NCBI RefSeq assembly: GCF_016649425.1
Contig: NZ_JADRCR010000009.1
Span: 153,319 to 217,318, forward strand
DNA from: Limnobaculum allomyrinae
Lineage (GTDB): Bacteria; Pseudomonadota; Gammaproteobacteria; Enterobacterales; Enterobacteriaceae
Reading direction: 5' to 3'
DNA length: 64,000 nt
In this document: piece after piece, positions 50,232-59,966 of the stretch
How positions within the stretch are numbered: the first letter of the stretch is position 1
How the letters are laid out: every line of letters starts with the position of its first letter
Translations under genes and position numbers: made by a program
Notes under the pieces: model-generated
What the model was told of the DNA's origin: nothing
Databases searched by the model: none
Seen by the model: the letters and a program-made list of their open reading frames with translations, nothing else

Positions 50232-51345
50232 AAGCAAAGACTTTTGGCTCATAATAGTTTAACGGATCGCCATCGACTTCCGCATACGGATAACCGAAGT
50301 TGTTAATCGGTGCCTGTTCTGCTTCCGGAGACAAATCGAAGTCGCGGCCATAATTAAAGCCGACCCAGTTCATTTCCCAGTTACCAAACAGGTAGTCGTT
50401 GACCGCCTGAACCGCAGCATCGCTATGCTCTTTCTTCTCTGTCAGGCGCATTTTGGTGACGTCTGCCGGATCTGCCGGTAACCAGCCATAGCCCGCCAGA
50501 TAGAACATCGCACGGCAGTGTTGGCCGCCGCTGATTTTAGCAATGCCACTTTCATCTGCGCTGCCAAAGGCGGTTTTGGAATATTTATCCAGCTTGATGG
50601 ATTTACCTAAACGAATACCAAACATTTCGCGGGCGGGGATGCCGGCGGCGCGAGCCAGAGCAACGAATACTGAGTTAATATCGGTACATTTACCGCCCAG
50701 TTTGCCGCTTTCCAGGATGGTTGCCACATCACCGGTACCGCAACCAATTACGCTGTTATCACGGAACATATTGGCGCTAACCCACAGATAAATCAGATGG
50801 GCTTTTTTCAGCGGATCGGTTTCAGAACCAACGATTTTATCGGAAGTTTGCTTAACAATGCCGGTAGTTGGCATATGTTTGGTGGATTTCAGGTAGTGTT
50901 CAACATCCACCGGGTAACGAATATCTTTTGGTGCACGATAGGTTTTCAGATCGCCATTTTTCATCGGCTCCCAGTCGAGGGTTTCAATATCCATCTCGAC
51001 GGTCATCTCCATTTTGCTTTTGGCATCAGGCCAGGTAGCAAACAGGGTTTTAGCACCGTAGCTGTTGTCTGCGGTGATCCACGCGTCTTTGTAGTTGCCT
51101 TTGAAGGTTATCTTACGCAATTGTTGAAAGTGCGTATCTTCCGGAACCGGGATCCAGACTTTTACTACGCCCTCAGACCCTTCTGGTGCAATCACGTTAT
51201 AGGTTTGGGTCATAGTAAAACGGCGACGACCGTCACTGGCACACTGCTCTGCTGACGGAGTGGTGGTGGTAGAGGCCATAACCGGAGTAATTAACCCCGC
51301 GGTAGATAAGATAGCTGCACTTTTAAGAAAATTGCGTCTTTCCAT
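50203..51345 (-). CDS. Tat-exported transglutaminase-like protein
   Basis: 380 residues. A twin-arginine signal (ERRNFLKSAAILSTAGL) ends near residue 25. The C-terminal half is a transglutaminase-core domain with a Cys-His-Asp triad: GGKCTDINSVFVALARAAGI (Cys near 218), GQHCRAMFYL and GWLPADPADV. Such domains act as proteases, cross-linkers or amidases. It leads an operon with MerT- and MerP-like genes, which suggests a link to metal handling in the periplasm; that is inference. Confidence 0.85.
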   Translation of the reverse strand: MERRNFLKSAAILSTAGLITPVMASTTTTPSAEQCASDGRRRFTMTQTYNVIAPEGSEGVVKVWIPVPEDTHFQQLRKITFKGNYKDAWITADNSYGAKTLFATWPDAKSKMEMTVEMDIETLDWEPMKNGDLKTYRAPKDIRYPVDVEHYLKSTKHMPTTGIVKQTSDKIVGSETDPLKKAHLIYLWVSANMFRDNSVIGCGTGDVATILESGKLGGKCTDINSVFVALARAAGIPAREMFGIRLGKSIKLDKYSKTAFGSADESGIAKISGGQHCRAMFYLAGYGWLPADPADVTKMRLTEKKEHSDAAVQAVNDYLFGNWEMNWVGFNYGRDFDLSPEAEQAPINNFGYPYAEVDGDPLNYYEPKVFAYDYQSKEQH

Positions 51346-51584
51346 TATTCGATAACCTTACGTGTATTTGATGTAGTGCCTGAAAGAGATAATGTCGTCA
51401 GACTTGATGCGGTGTTGCATTATGAATTGTAGCAAATCAGTCTACAAGGTTTGTTCTGTAGCAAATTATGAGAAGTTCTGGCTAATATTTCATCATCTAT
51501 TTATAAAGACAACGATTCATTTCCCCATTTTGTTGTCATAATAAACAAAGACGTTTTAGTCATCTATCAGTCGGGAGCCTGTCT

Positions 51585-52244
51585 ATGAACTGGAAAATGG
51601 TTTTTACCCTGTTATTGGTCGGCGTACTTTCTGGCTGTGCCCATACGGAATACGTTCAGGTCAGTGCGATTAAAGCGAAAGATGCGACAACCCAGTATAA
51701 AAAGTTTGCCATTGTCTCCGACCGCTATCAGCCGGTTAATGATGACCTGAACTTTGCAGAATATGCCCGTCAGGTTGCCATCGTGCTGAATCAACAAGGC
51801 TATATACAGGTGAAAAATCAGCAGGATGCTGAAGTGTTGATTTCTCTGAGCTATCGGGTTAGTGAGCCGCAGGTTCATACCGAGATTGTGAATACCCCTG
51901 TTTACCCGCGAGTCGGGCCGTTCTACGGTTCTCGTTTCGGTTATTATCCTTATCCAATGCTGGGGTATCCGGCTTACGAACCCATGGTTTATCAGTCTAT
52001 TGTGTACAGAAAGCTGATCCGTTTACAGTCCATTGATGCTGGCATCTATCGTAAAGATAAAACGGTAAAACCGCTGTGGGATGTGTTGATTGTCAGCAAT
52101 AATGATAATGGCGATTTACGCTACATGTTCCCGTATATGCTGGTGGCAGCCGAACCCTATATTGGTCAGGATTCCCAACACAGCATAACCGTGCCGGTGG
52201 ATGAACAGGATCCGGCAGTGCTTAATTTGAAAGCCATTAAGTAA
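51585..52244 (+). CDS. DUF4136-like lipoprotein
   Basis: 219 residues. The lipobox VLSGC puts the acylated Cys near 18. The mature part has the DUF4136 pattern (a YKKFAIVSD strand, LNFAEYARQVAIVLNQQGY, then ADVLISLSY-like) and a Gly/Tyr-rich middle (GSRFGYYPYPMLGYP). It probably sits on the inner face of the outer membrane. It is divergent from the transglutaminase operon. Confidence 0.8.
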   Translation: MNWKMVFTLLLVGVLSGCAHTEYVQVSAIKAKDATTQYKKFAIVSDRYQPVNDDLNFAEYARQVAIVLNQQGYIQVKNQQDAEVLISLSYRVSEPQVHTEIVNTPVYPRVGPFYGSRFGYYPYPMLGYPAYEPMVYQSIVYRKLIRLQSIDAGIYRKDKTVKPLWDVLIVSNNDNGDLRYMFPYMLVAAEPYIGQDSQHSITVPVDEQDPAVLNLKAIK

Positions 52245-52263
52245 GTTAAGGGTTATGACAAGT

Positions 52264-52297
52264 GACCGCAAAAGTAGAATAGTCAGCTTTTGCGGTC
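52264..52297. terminator. Bidirectional stem-loop between convergent genes
   Basis: GACCGCAAAAG and CTTTTGCGGTC form a perfect 11-bp stem between two convergent stops. Confidence 0.65.
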
Positions 52298-52311
52298 GCT
52301 TCAGGCAGAGA

Positions 52312-53469
52312 TTATGATTTTTTGTGCGAACGATGCCGCATGTGAGTAATGAAACGTCTCAGATGGCCATCTCTCAGCGCCCCTACCAGCCAGCCAAGCG
52401 TGGCATAGCTGGCACCCAGCACCAATAGCATCACGACATCACCCCCCACTTCCGTAATGGAAAGTCCCATCTGGTTTACACTGGCAATGGCATTGGTTGC
52501 CCAGGTTGATGGCAGTAGATGGGTAATAAACCACACCCATTTGGGCATCAACTGCAATGGCCAGATAGTGCCGGAAATATAGAATACAGGTGTAGTCACC
52601 ATGGCTAACGTCAGGTAAATCAGCTCAACGCTACGTAAGCACTCGGTGATCAGTTTGGCAAAGCCTAACGTTGCCAGAATAAACGGGAAGGTAAGCAACA
52701 GGATCTCGGGTATGGTGGCAGTCTGTCGATAACCCAGCAGCATTGGCCAACCGACAAAGAGAATCACGGATAAAAATAGCCAGATAGGGATCAGTGCCGA
52801 CAGGCAGCCTAAATAGACCGGCAGCGGTGGTTTTCCCTGCGGAAGGGTATGCAACACAATGCTGGTACGTGTACCGGCAATAAGCAGCGTATGCTGTAAC
52901 AGCATCACCATCAGACCTGGGAAGGTGATGGCCGCAAAACTGATACCCGGATTAAATAAATCGATACTTTGAGCATTGATCGGCGAAAGAATGCGCTGGA
53001 TCTGAACCGGAGTAAACCCATTGTTCATCAGGATCTCGCTGTTATAAGAGAGAGTCATGGAACGATAGGCGCTGATAACATCCTGCTCTATCTGGCCGTT
53101 AGCCAGCCGGTTGGTGGCATCGCCATAGGCAGGAATAGTGACGTTTTCTCCATGCAGGATACGTTTTTCCATATTGTGGGGCAGCACCACGACAGCAAAC
53201 AGTTTACGGGCGGCTAAATCCCGCTGTGCTTCGTCAATGGTGGTGTAGCTTTGCACCGCAATTTTCGAGCTGGCATCCAGGCTGCGGGTGACCATACGGC
53301 TGGCTGAACTGTGGTCGAGATCGACTACGGCGACCGGTAGATCCCAAACTGAATGGTTAACATAGACCAGGCTCATAATACACAATGAAAAGAGCAGCAG
53401 CATCCACATCGGTTTTTCCAGCATACGGTTCATGATCATCATAAAGCCGCGGAAATAGGCTTTTATCAT
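52312..53469 (-). CDS. ABC-2 type permease (YhhJ-like), second of two
   Basis: 385 residues. One N-terminal membrane segment (about 18-37), a periplasmic domain with WDLPVAVVDLDHSSASRMV, then five membrane segments at the C-terminal end. This is the layout of YhhJ/YbhR-type exporters. The first base of its ATG is shared with the last base of the upstream permease gene. No ATPase domain is fused. Confidence 0.85.
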   Translation of the reverse strand: MIKAYFRGFMMIMNRMLEKPMWMLLLFSLCIMSLVYVNHSVWDLPVAVVDLDHSSASRMVTRSLDASSKIAVQSYTTIDEAQRDLAARKLFAVVVLPHNMEKRILHGENVTIPAYGDATNRLANGQIEQDVISAYRSMTLSYNSEILMNNGFTPVQIQRILSPINAQSIDLFNPGISFAAITFPGLMVMLLQHTLLIAGTRTSIVLHTLPQGKPPLPVYLGCLSALIPIWLFLSVILFVGWPMLLGYRQTATIPEILLLTFPFILATLGFAKLITECLRSVELIYLTLAMVTTPVFYISGTIWPLQLMPKWVWFITHLLPSTWATNAIASVNQMGLSITEVGGDVVMLLVLGASYATLGWLVGALRDGHLRRFITHMRHRSHKKS

Positions 53470-54617
53470 TATCGAATGTCCCCACCCTGAAGGCGCTTAG
53501 GTAAGCGTTTTCTTACCAGAAACGCGGTAATTAGTGGATAAACCAGCAAGAGTACACAGACATACAGCAGTGATGATGTTGGCACCCCACGCAAGAACAC
53601 ATCAAACAAGGCGTACAGGGCATGGGTTAGTGGTTCAATGTTGGCGATGATCTGAGCAATCAGCGGCATGGAGAGTTCCGGCACCGCAGTACCTGAATAG
53701 GTCATAGCAATACCCACCAACAAACCGATCAGTGTGTAGGCGGTAATAATATCTTTGGTGAAGGTAAACAGTAGCAGGCCAATACTTTGAGCCGCCATAA
53801 TATAGAAGAAACCAATAGCCAGCATAAAGAGTGGATTACCATTGATCCTTCCTCCGGAGTAGGTGACCAGAGCGGCAATTTCTACCATCAGTAATATCGT
53901 ATAGATAATGGTATATGGCGCCAGCTTACCTATCAGTGCCAGACTGAAAGGACGGGCATTGAGCAGTACTTTTCGCCGGCTCAAAACATAAATAGTACAG
54001 GTGACTACAAACAGCTGAAGAATATGGATAGTTGCTGCAAATAGTTGATAGTAAATAAAATTACCGCTGGCGTTAAACAGGCTTTCATAAGAAAGACTGA
54101 CCTGAGCTAAAGGCGGTAATGGACGGCCAATCGCCGCCGCAATAATTTGCGAATAGGTTTGATTCAACTCTGCCGTCAGGCCGGGAAAGTCCTGAGTAGA
54201 GTAAAGGCCAGCACCGTAATACAGGCCATTATAATAAAGTGCCGGAGTTGGCTGGCGAGCCGCCAATACGTCCGCTTCAAAATTATGGGGAATGTACAAC
54301 AGCGCGTATATCTTAGCCGAACGCAGTGCCACCAGCGCCTGTTGCAGGTCATTATACTGGGTTATCTGGGCATGAGATCCGGCATCCAGATCGCGAATAA
54401 TGCGTCTGGACAGCGTGCTGTGGTCGTTATCAACCGCAGCAACCGGTAGCTCCAGCATGGTTCCGGCAGAGAAGTTAGCGCTGATAACCGTAAACAGCAG
54501 CAGGGGAAATATCCACGTTAACCAGTGGAGCACAACGCTGCGGGAGCCAGCCTTGGCTTCTACGTTAAATGAGCGGTTAAAGCAGCGCCAGCCGGCTTTT
54601 AATCTTCCCATTTCCAT
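53469..54617 (-). CDS. ABC-2 type permease, first of two
   Basis: 382 residues with the same layout as its neighbour (ELPVAAVDNDHSTLSRRI near residues 55-72, C-terminal membrane block). The two are paralogues and probably form a heterodimer. It overlaps the adaptor gene by 19 bases. Confidence 0.85.
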   Translation of the reverse strand: MEMGRLKAGWRCFNRSFNVEAKAGSRSVVLHWLTWIFPLLLFTVISANFSAGTMLELPVAAVDNDHSTLSRRIIRDLDAGSHAQITQYNDLQQALVALRSAKIYALLYIPHNFEADVLAARQPTPALYYNGLYYGAGLYSTQDFPGLTAELNQTYSQIIAAAIGRPLPPLAQVSLSYESLFNASGNFIYYQLFAATIHILQLFVVTCTIYVLSRRKVLLNARPFSLALIGKLAPYTIIYTILLMVEIAALVTYSGGRINGNPLFMLAIGFFYIMAAQSIGLLLFTFTKDIITAYTLIGLLVGIAMTYSGTAVPELSMPLIAQIIANIEPLTHALYALFDVFLRGVPTSSLLYVCVLLLVYPLITAFLVRKRLPKRLQGGDIR

Positions 54618-55570
54618 AATGCGCTCATCCCCGGACGCAGCCCTTCAATCGGTTTAACCGGATAGAGCCGCACTTCGAAAGTTCTTAAATCAAAATCGCC
54701 GGTCGCGCGGGTAGCCCGTTTGGTTGCGAAATCGCCCATTGGTGAAATAAAGCGTACTTCAGCTTCAATTTGCTGATTTTTTAATGCCGGCACTTGCAGC
54801 ATGATTTTGTCGCCTTTACGCACATTAGCCAGAATGTCTTCACGCAGGTTATAGACAAAATAGGCATCCGGCAGGCGAATAATGGTTAACAAAGGACTGG
54901 CTGCGTTCAGCAACTCCCCTTGTTCTGCGGGAATAGTTCCGATTTCGCCATCTACCGGAGCTTTAACCTGTAAGTCATCTTGCTGAACTTTTATTTGAGC
55001 CAGATTTTCTTCAGCCTGATGGAGGGCTGCAACAAAAGCATCTTTCTGCTCACTGCGATCGCCATGTTGCGCTTCATCCAGCTGTGCCCGAGCGGCATTG
55101 ACTTGATGAAATGCGGTATCCCGGGCTTTGAGTGAGGCATCCAACATAGTGGCAGAAACATAGCCTTTAGGTGCCATGCTCTGATTACGGCGATAGTCTT
55201 TTTCTGCATTCTGGTAGACTGCTTCAGCTTGTGCCAGCGAGGCTTTCAAATTACGAATACTCTCTTCCCGGGTACCGTGCATTGACTCTTCCAGACGGGC
55301 TTTAGCCTGATCTCTGGCGGCTTCCAGCGATTTAACCTGGGCATCCAGCTCCGGGCTGTCCAACTTCATTAACAGTTGACCGGCTTTAACGTCGTCGCCG
55401 CGTTCAAAATAGCGTTCGACCACACGACCTTTGGCTTTAGAGGTGACTAATACCTCCGGAGCATCTACTTCCCCCTGAAGTAGAATATATTGGTTATGTG
55501 CGCGGAATAATATTACCAACGCAATAACAACAATGATAAACATCAGGGTAATAATCGATTGTTTCTTCAT
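54599..55570 (-). CDS. HlyD/EmrA-type membrane fusion protein
   Basis: 323 residues: one N-terminal membrane segment (7-24), a biotinyl-lipoyl-like domain (GEVDAPEVLVTSKAKGRVVE), a long coiled coil (about 75-190), and a beta-barrel end (APVDGEIGTIPAEQGELLN). It would bridge the two permeases to an outer-membrane channel such as TolC. It is the first gene of a three-gene operon, divergent from yhaJ. Confidence 0.88.
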   Translation of the reverse strand: MKKQSIITLMFIIVVIALVILFRAHNQYILLQGEVDAPEVLVTSKAKGRVVERYFERGDDVKAGQLLMKLDSPELDAQVKSLEAARDQAKARLEESMHGTREESIRNLKASLAQAEAVYQNAEKDYRRNQSMAPKGYVSATMLDASLKARDTAFHQVNAARAQLDEAQHGDRSEQKDAFVAALHQAEENLAQIKVQQDDLQVKAPVDGEIGTIPAEQGELLNAASPLLTIIRLPDAYFVYNLREDILANVRKGDKIMLQVPALKNQQIEAEVRFISPMGDFATKRATRATGDFDLRTFEVRLYPVKPIEGLRPGMSALWKWED

Positions 55571-56119
55571 ATCAAATATATCGTTGTAATCATCGTTTAA
55601 TTAATAAAACAGATTAACGCCGGGCATCACAAAAAATAGTCTGAAGAATCAGGCTAATAAAAATGTCATCGGGTCATTGTGCTGCAAAGTGATGCATGAG
55701 GCATCGGTTTGATTCTGGCGCCTGTTCTCGGATGGAGTTGGCATTGATATCGTCTCTGCGCGGACTGTAAATTCTACCTTAATATGGCCTTCAGACATAA
55801 TAATCCCTTAGCATAAAGTGCTAAACAGTCCGCTTAAATTGCCAGATACAACAGCCTTATTGCCGGAAATATTGAAAATGTTAATTATGGCAATCCGTGT
55901 TATTCGTTTTCCGATATTTAATGGCCAGCCACAAAAAGGATAAAGGTAATAATTTTGACAGGCGTTAGTGCCGGATAATTTATTCCGTTTATATTGATGT
56001 GAGGTATGGCATAAAAAACAGGCAGTAACATTGAATGATACTGGACGATTATCGATTCGCGGGTTAGTCTGACACACAATATTGTTATCAACAATCCGGC
56101 CAATCATTCAGCGATTATT
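55571..56119. promoter_or_regulatory. Divergent intergenic region between the exporter operon and yhaJ
   Basis: 549 bp with both promoters. Short minus-strand ORFs here (for example 55808-56107) have Cys-rich, unlikely composition. Regulation of the exporter by the YhaJ protein is possible from position only. Confidence 0.4.
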
Positions 56120-57013
56120 ATGAATAAAGACAGGGCACTAACACTCGAAGCACTAAGAGTCATGGATGCAATTGAACGCCGTCGTAGCTTTGCTGCTGCC
56201 GCAGAAGAGCTTGGCCGGGTTCCTTCAGCATTAAGTTATACCATGCAAAAGCTGGAGGAGGAGCTGGATGTGGTGCTGTTTGACCGCTCCGGTCACCGCA
56301 CTAAATTTACGCCTGTCGGTCGTTTATTGCTGGAACGGGGGCGTATCCTGCTGGAGGCAGCAGATAAACTGACTTCCGATGCAGAGGCGCTTTCCCGCGG
56401 TTGGGAAACCAATATAACGATTGTCACTGAAGTGCTGGTTCCTGCCTGGAGCCTGTTCCCGCTGGTTAACCGTCTGGCTGAAAAGTCGGATACCCAAATC
56501 GCTATTACTACTGAGGTATTGGCTGGTGCCTGGGAGCGTCTGGAACAGGGGAAAGCCGATATAGTGATCGGGCCATCCGATTATCTGAGGCAATCTTCCG
56601 AAATTAACTCGGTTCGTTTGTATAACATCACCAGTTTATATGTAGCTGCGCCGGACCATCCTATCCATCAGGAACAAAACCCGCTGGATGAGAGTACTCG
56701 CCTGAAATATCGTGGTATCGCTATCGCTGATACCGCTAAAGAACGCCCAATTTTGACGGTAAAAGTGCTGGAAAAACAGCATCGCTTAACTGTTAGTTCG
56801 CTGGAAGATAAACATAAAGCACTGTTGGCAGGATTAGGCATCGCCACCATGCCTGTGGATATGATTCAGGATGACCTGAAAAATGGCAAACTGAAGGTCA
56901 TTGGTGACGATCCGGGTAGTGAGGTGGAAATCATTATGGCATGGCGTCGGGATCAAATAGGTAAAGCAAAAGCCTGGTTACTGCGTGAAATACCTAAACT
57001 GTTTTCAGCCTGA
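56120..57013 (+). CDS. yhaJ: LysR-type regulator YhaJ
   Basis: 297 residues. The winged helix (LEALRVMDAIERRRSFAAAA then EELGRVPSALSYTMQKLEEE) and effector domain follow E. coli YhaJ closely, including GWETNITIVTE and IIMAWRRDQIGKAKAW. In E. coli YhaJ responds to aromatic compounds and affects virulence and yqjF expression. Here it lies near yqjF and yqjG but next to a DMT transporter gene. Confidence 0.92.
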   Translation: MNKDRALTLEALRVMDAIERRRSFAAAAEELGRVPSALSYTMQKLEEELDVVLFDRSGHRTKFTPVGRLLLERGRILLEAADKLTSDAEALSRGWETNITIVTEVLVPAWSLFPLVNRLAEKSDTQIAITTEVLAGAWERLEQGKADIVIGPSDYLRQSSEINSVRLYNITSLYVAAPDHPIHQEQNPLDESTRLKYRGIAIADTAKERPILTVKVLEKQHRLTVSSLEDKHKALLAGLGIATMPVDMIQDDLKNGKLKVIGDDPGSEVEIIMAWRRDQIGKAKAWLLREIPKLFSA

Positions 57014-57052
57014 TTTTAGTCATCATCAATTTCTTTTCTCTTCGGTGGCATC

Positions 57053-57907
57053 ATGACCCGTGGTAGTGCTTTGTGGCAAATGCATGCCGCTGCCGTTCTG
57101 TTTGGTATTTCCGGCATTTTTGGTAAGTTAATTATCAGTGGTGTTGCGGTGCTGGTCTTTGGTCGGGCAGTTTTTGCGGTTCTTTCCCTCTCATTATTGT
57201 TGGTGAAATCTCGCCGCCTGCCCTGGCAGGGAATGACTACTCAGCGCATTTTTAACCTGTTGGCGATGGGCTTATTGCTGGTGGCTCACTGGGTGACCTT
57301 CTTTATTGGTATCAAAGTAGGCGGTGTTGCCGTGGCGACACTGGGTTTTGCCTGCTTCCCGGCGTTTGTGGCAATGCTGGAAAGCGTGCTGTATCGGGAA
57401 CAGTTAACCAAAACAGAATATACCCTGATTGGCCTGGTATCTTTAGGATTGATATTAGTTACGCCCGGCTTTGATTTTGCCAATAACGCCACTGAAGGGC
57501 TTATTTGGGGAATATTGTCCGGATTCACCTATGCGTTACTCACCATTGGTAACCGTAGCGTGGCGGCTAAAATGTCAGGGGTGCAGGTAAACTGGTGGGA
57601 AAATCTGTCAGTGATGCTGTGCTTACTGCCTTTTGCCTTTGCAGACATTCCGCAGGTACCCTGGCTGGATTGGGTATGGATAGCTTGTCTTGGTTTATTG
57701 TGTACCGGTCTTTCTTATAGCTTCTTTATTAATGCGTTGAAGGTGATTAACGCCCGAACCGCTGCCATGATTATTGCTCTGGAGCCGGTGTATGCCATTT
57801 TGGTGGCCTGGGTTTTGTTTCATGAACAGCCGGGGCTTCGAATGGTGGCTGGCGGTGCCCTGATTATTTTTGCCGTGGCCTGGTCTACCCGACAAAAGTC
57901 GGGCTAG
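57053..57907 (+). CDS. EamA/DMT-family transporter
   Basis: 284 residues with about ten membrane segments in two EamA halves (VGGVAVATLGFACFPAFVAM and LKVINARTAAMIIALEPVYA). Family members export amino acids or metabolites. GGTGG precedes the ATG, 39 bp after yhaJ, so the two may be co-transcribed. Confidence 0.88.
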   Translation: MTRGSALWQMHAAAVLFGISGIFGKLIISGVAVLVFGRAVFAVLSLSLLLVKSRRLPWQGMTTQRIFNLLAMGLLLVAHWVTFFIGIKVGGVAVATLGFACFPAFVAMLESVLYREQLTKTEYTLIGLVSLGLILVTPGFDFANNATEGLIWGILSGFTYALLTIGNRSVAAKMSGVQVNWWENLSVMLCLLPFAFADIPQVPWLDWVWIACLGLLCTGLSYSFFINALKVINARTAAMIIALEPVYAILVAWVLFHEQPGLRMVAGGALIIFAVAWSTRQKSG

Positions 57908-57963
57908 TTAACAGGGTGAAAGCATCCGTCTGACTTTCACCCCAAAGCCCTTATACAATCTGA

Positions 57964-58821
57964 CTAAGCGGTAAATTTTCCGCTGTTATAGTCATTTATC
58001 GCCTGTTTAATTTCATCGATGCTATTCATTACAAAAGGGCCATACTGCACTACTGGTTCATTCAGTGGTTTACCGGCTAACAGCATGGCTCGTCCACCCA
58101 GAATATCGGCTTTTAAGTGCAGCATATCGCCATCGGTCAGAATAGCCGTCTGGTCAAATTGCAGCGCTTCATTGCCTACCTGAATCTCACCCTCAAACAG
58201 ATAGAGTAGGGCGTTAAGTCCGGCAGGAACCGGAATATGTACTTCACCATTAGGTTCCAGACGAATATCAGCAATCAGCGGTTGAGTGGCATGAGCCTGT
58301 ACCGGACTGGTGTAAGTATCACCGTCCAGCGTCAGGGAACCGGCGATTAAAATGATTTGTCCCTCTTCTAACAGAGAAATATCAGGCAGTTGTTCAGCAT
58401 CAAAGTTTTGATAGCTGGGATCTTTCATTTTGTCGGCTGCTGGCAGGTTAAGCCAAATCTGGAAGCCCCGCATTTCACCATCTACTTGCTGCGGCATTTC
58501 AGAATGAATGATCCCCCGGCCAGCGGTCATCCACTGGATTCCGCCGGTTTTCAGTTCTCCACGATGACCTACATGGTCTTCGTGTAACATATTGCCTTCC
58601 AGCATATAGGTAATGGTTTCAAATCCACGGTGTGGATGGTCAGGAAAACCGGCAATATAGTCTTGCGGATCGTCAGAAAAGAACACATCCATCATCAGAT
58701 AGGGATCCATTCTCTGGCTGTCACTTTGACCTAAGGCGCGTTTGAGGCTCACCCCGGCACCATCCTGAGTTGCCATCGCCGGAAATATCTGGCGAATAGC
58801 TCGATATTGTTGATTGCTCAT
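57964..58821 (-). CDS. Pirin family protein
   Basis: 285 residues. The N-terminal cupin has the pirin metal site blocks DPYLMMDVF, GFPDHPHRGFETITYMLEG and HSEMPQ; the C-terminal cupin is degenerate. Pirins of this type can act as quercetinases or redox regulators. I chose ATG 58821, because AAGGAG is six bases before it and only three before ATG 58824. It converges with the transporter gene. Confidence 0.9.
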   Translation of the reverse strand: MSNQQYRAIRQIFPAMATQDGAGVSLKRALGQSDSQRMDPYLMMDVFFSDDPQDYIAGFPDHPHRGFETITYMLEGNMLHEDHVGHRGELKTGGIQWMTAGRGIIHSEMPQQVDGEMRGFQIWLNLPAADKMKDPSYQNFDAEQLPDISLLEEGQIILIAGSLTLDGDTYTSPVQAHATQPLIADIRLEPNGEVHIPVPAGLNALLYLFEGEIQVGNEALQFDQTAILTDGDMLHLKADILGGRAMLLAGKPLNEPVVQYGPFVMNSIDEIKQAINDYNSGKFTA

Positions 58822-58835
58822 CATTTTCTCCTTAC

Positions 58836-59825
58836 TTATTCACCAAAATGCCGATCGCGATGGTGTGGAGCGTTGAGATCTTGTTTTGGCCCGATAGAGA
58901 TAATTCCGGTCGGGTTAATGGTTTTATGGCTACGATAATAGTGGTTACGTATATGTGGAAAGTTAACCGTCTCATGAATGCCAGGAAGCTGATAAATATC
59001 CCGCAAAAAGCCATATAAGTTCGGATAATCGCTGATCCGCTGGTAATCACACTTAAAATGGGTGACATACACTGGATCGAAGCGAACTAAAGTAGTCCAC
59101 AGCCGCAGGTCGGCTTCGGTTAACTGGCTGCCCGTCAGATAGCGTTGTGAACTGTGAATCTCTTCCAGCTTGTCCAGTGCATTAAAAACATTTGCCACTT
59201 CTTCACTGTAAGCATCCTGTTGGGTGGCAAAACCGGCTTTATAAACACCATTGTTAACATTTGGATAGATCCAATCGTTTAACCGATCGATCTCTTTGCG
59301 CAGTGGCGCCGGGTAATAATCTGCCGGCGTTGCTCCCTGATTATCAAATGCGCTGTTAAACATACGAATAATCTCAGAGGATTCATTGCTGACAATGGTA
59401 TTCTTTTGCGTATCCCACAGTACAGGTACTGTTACCCGACCGGTATAGTCAGGGATTGCTTTCAAATAGAGCTGATACAGGTAATCCAGACCAAAAAGCG
59501 TATCGCCGGTAGCCGCTTCAAAATCAGTGGCAAAAGTCCAGCCATGCTCCAGCATCAAAGGATGTACTACAGAAACTGAAATCATTTGCTCCAGCCCTTT
59601 TAGCTTACGCATCAATAAAGTGCGGTGGGCCCAAGGGCAGGCTAGGGATACATACAAATGATAGCGACCTGCTTCAGCCTTAAAGCCGCCTTCTCCGGTT
59701 GGACCTGGTTGACCATCGGCAGTGACCCAGTGGCGAAACTGAGGCGCGGTTCGTTTAAAATGACCATTACTTGATTTAGTGTCGTACCAAACATCCTGCC
59801 AGATTCCATTAACTAACTGTCCCAT
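58836..59825 (-). CDS. yqjG: Glutathionyl-hydroquinone reductase YqjG
   Basis: 329-residue Xi-class glutathione transferase. SLACPWAHRTLL carries the catalytic Cys63, and the C-terminal helical domain (LTEADLRLWTTLVRFDPVYV) is typical. It reduces glutathionyl-hydroquinones. E. coli keeps yqjG next to yqjF, as here. Confidence 0.95.
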   Translation of the reverse strand: MGQLVNGIWQDVWYDTKSSNGHFKRTAPQFRHWVTADGQPGPTGEGGFKAEAGRYHLYVSLACPWAHRTLLMRKLKGLEQMISVSVVHPLMLEHGWTFATDFEAATGDTLFGLDYLYQLYLKAIPDYTGRVTVPVLWDTQKNTIVSNESSEIIRMFNSAFDNQGATPADYYPAPLRKEIDRLNDWIYPNVNNGVYKAGFATQQDAYSEEVANVFNALDKLEEIHSSQRYLTGSQLTEADLRLWTTLVRFDPVYVTHFKCDYQRISDYPNLYGFLRDIYQLPGIHETVNFPHIRNHYYRSHKTINPTGIISIGPKQDLNAPHHRDRHFGE

Positions 59826-59966
59826 TTTTACCTCCGCAGATAAGTTGGTTATAACAGGTATAGCTCAATTTTGAGCTAAAGGCTTTTCCTATATATTTAA
59901 CTATATGAAAAGATAGAAAAATAAAAAGCTGCGCCTTGAGAGCGCAGCTTTTCAATTATCGATGGA

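Noticed and set aside
55808..56107. 99-codon minus-strand ORF upstream of yhaJ.
   Set aside because: It has no family resemblance, is scattered with Cys and Asn, and lies where the divergent promoters must be.
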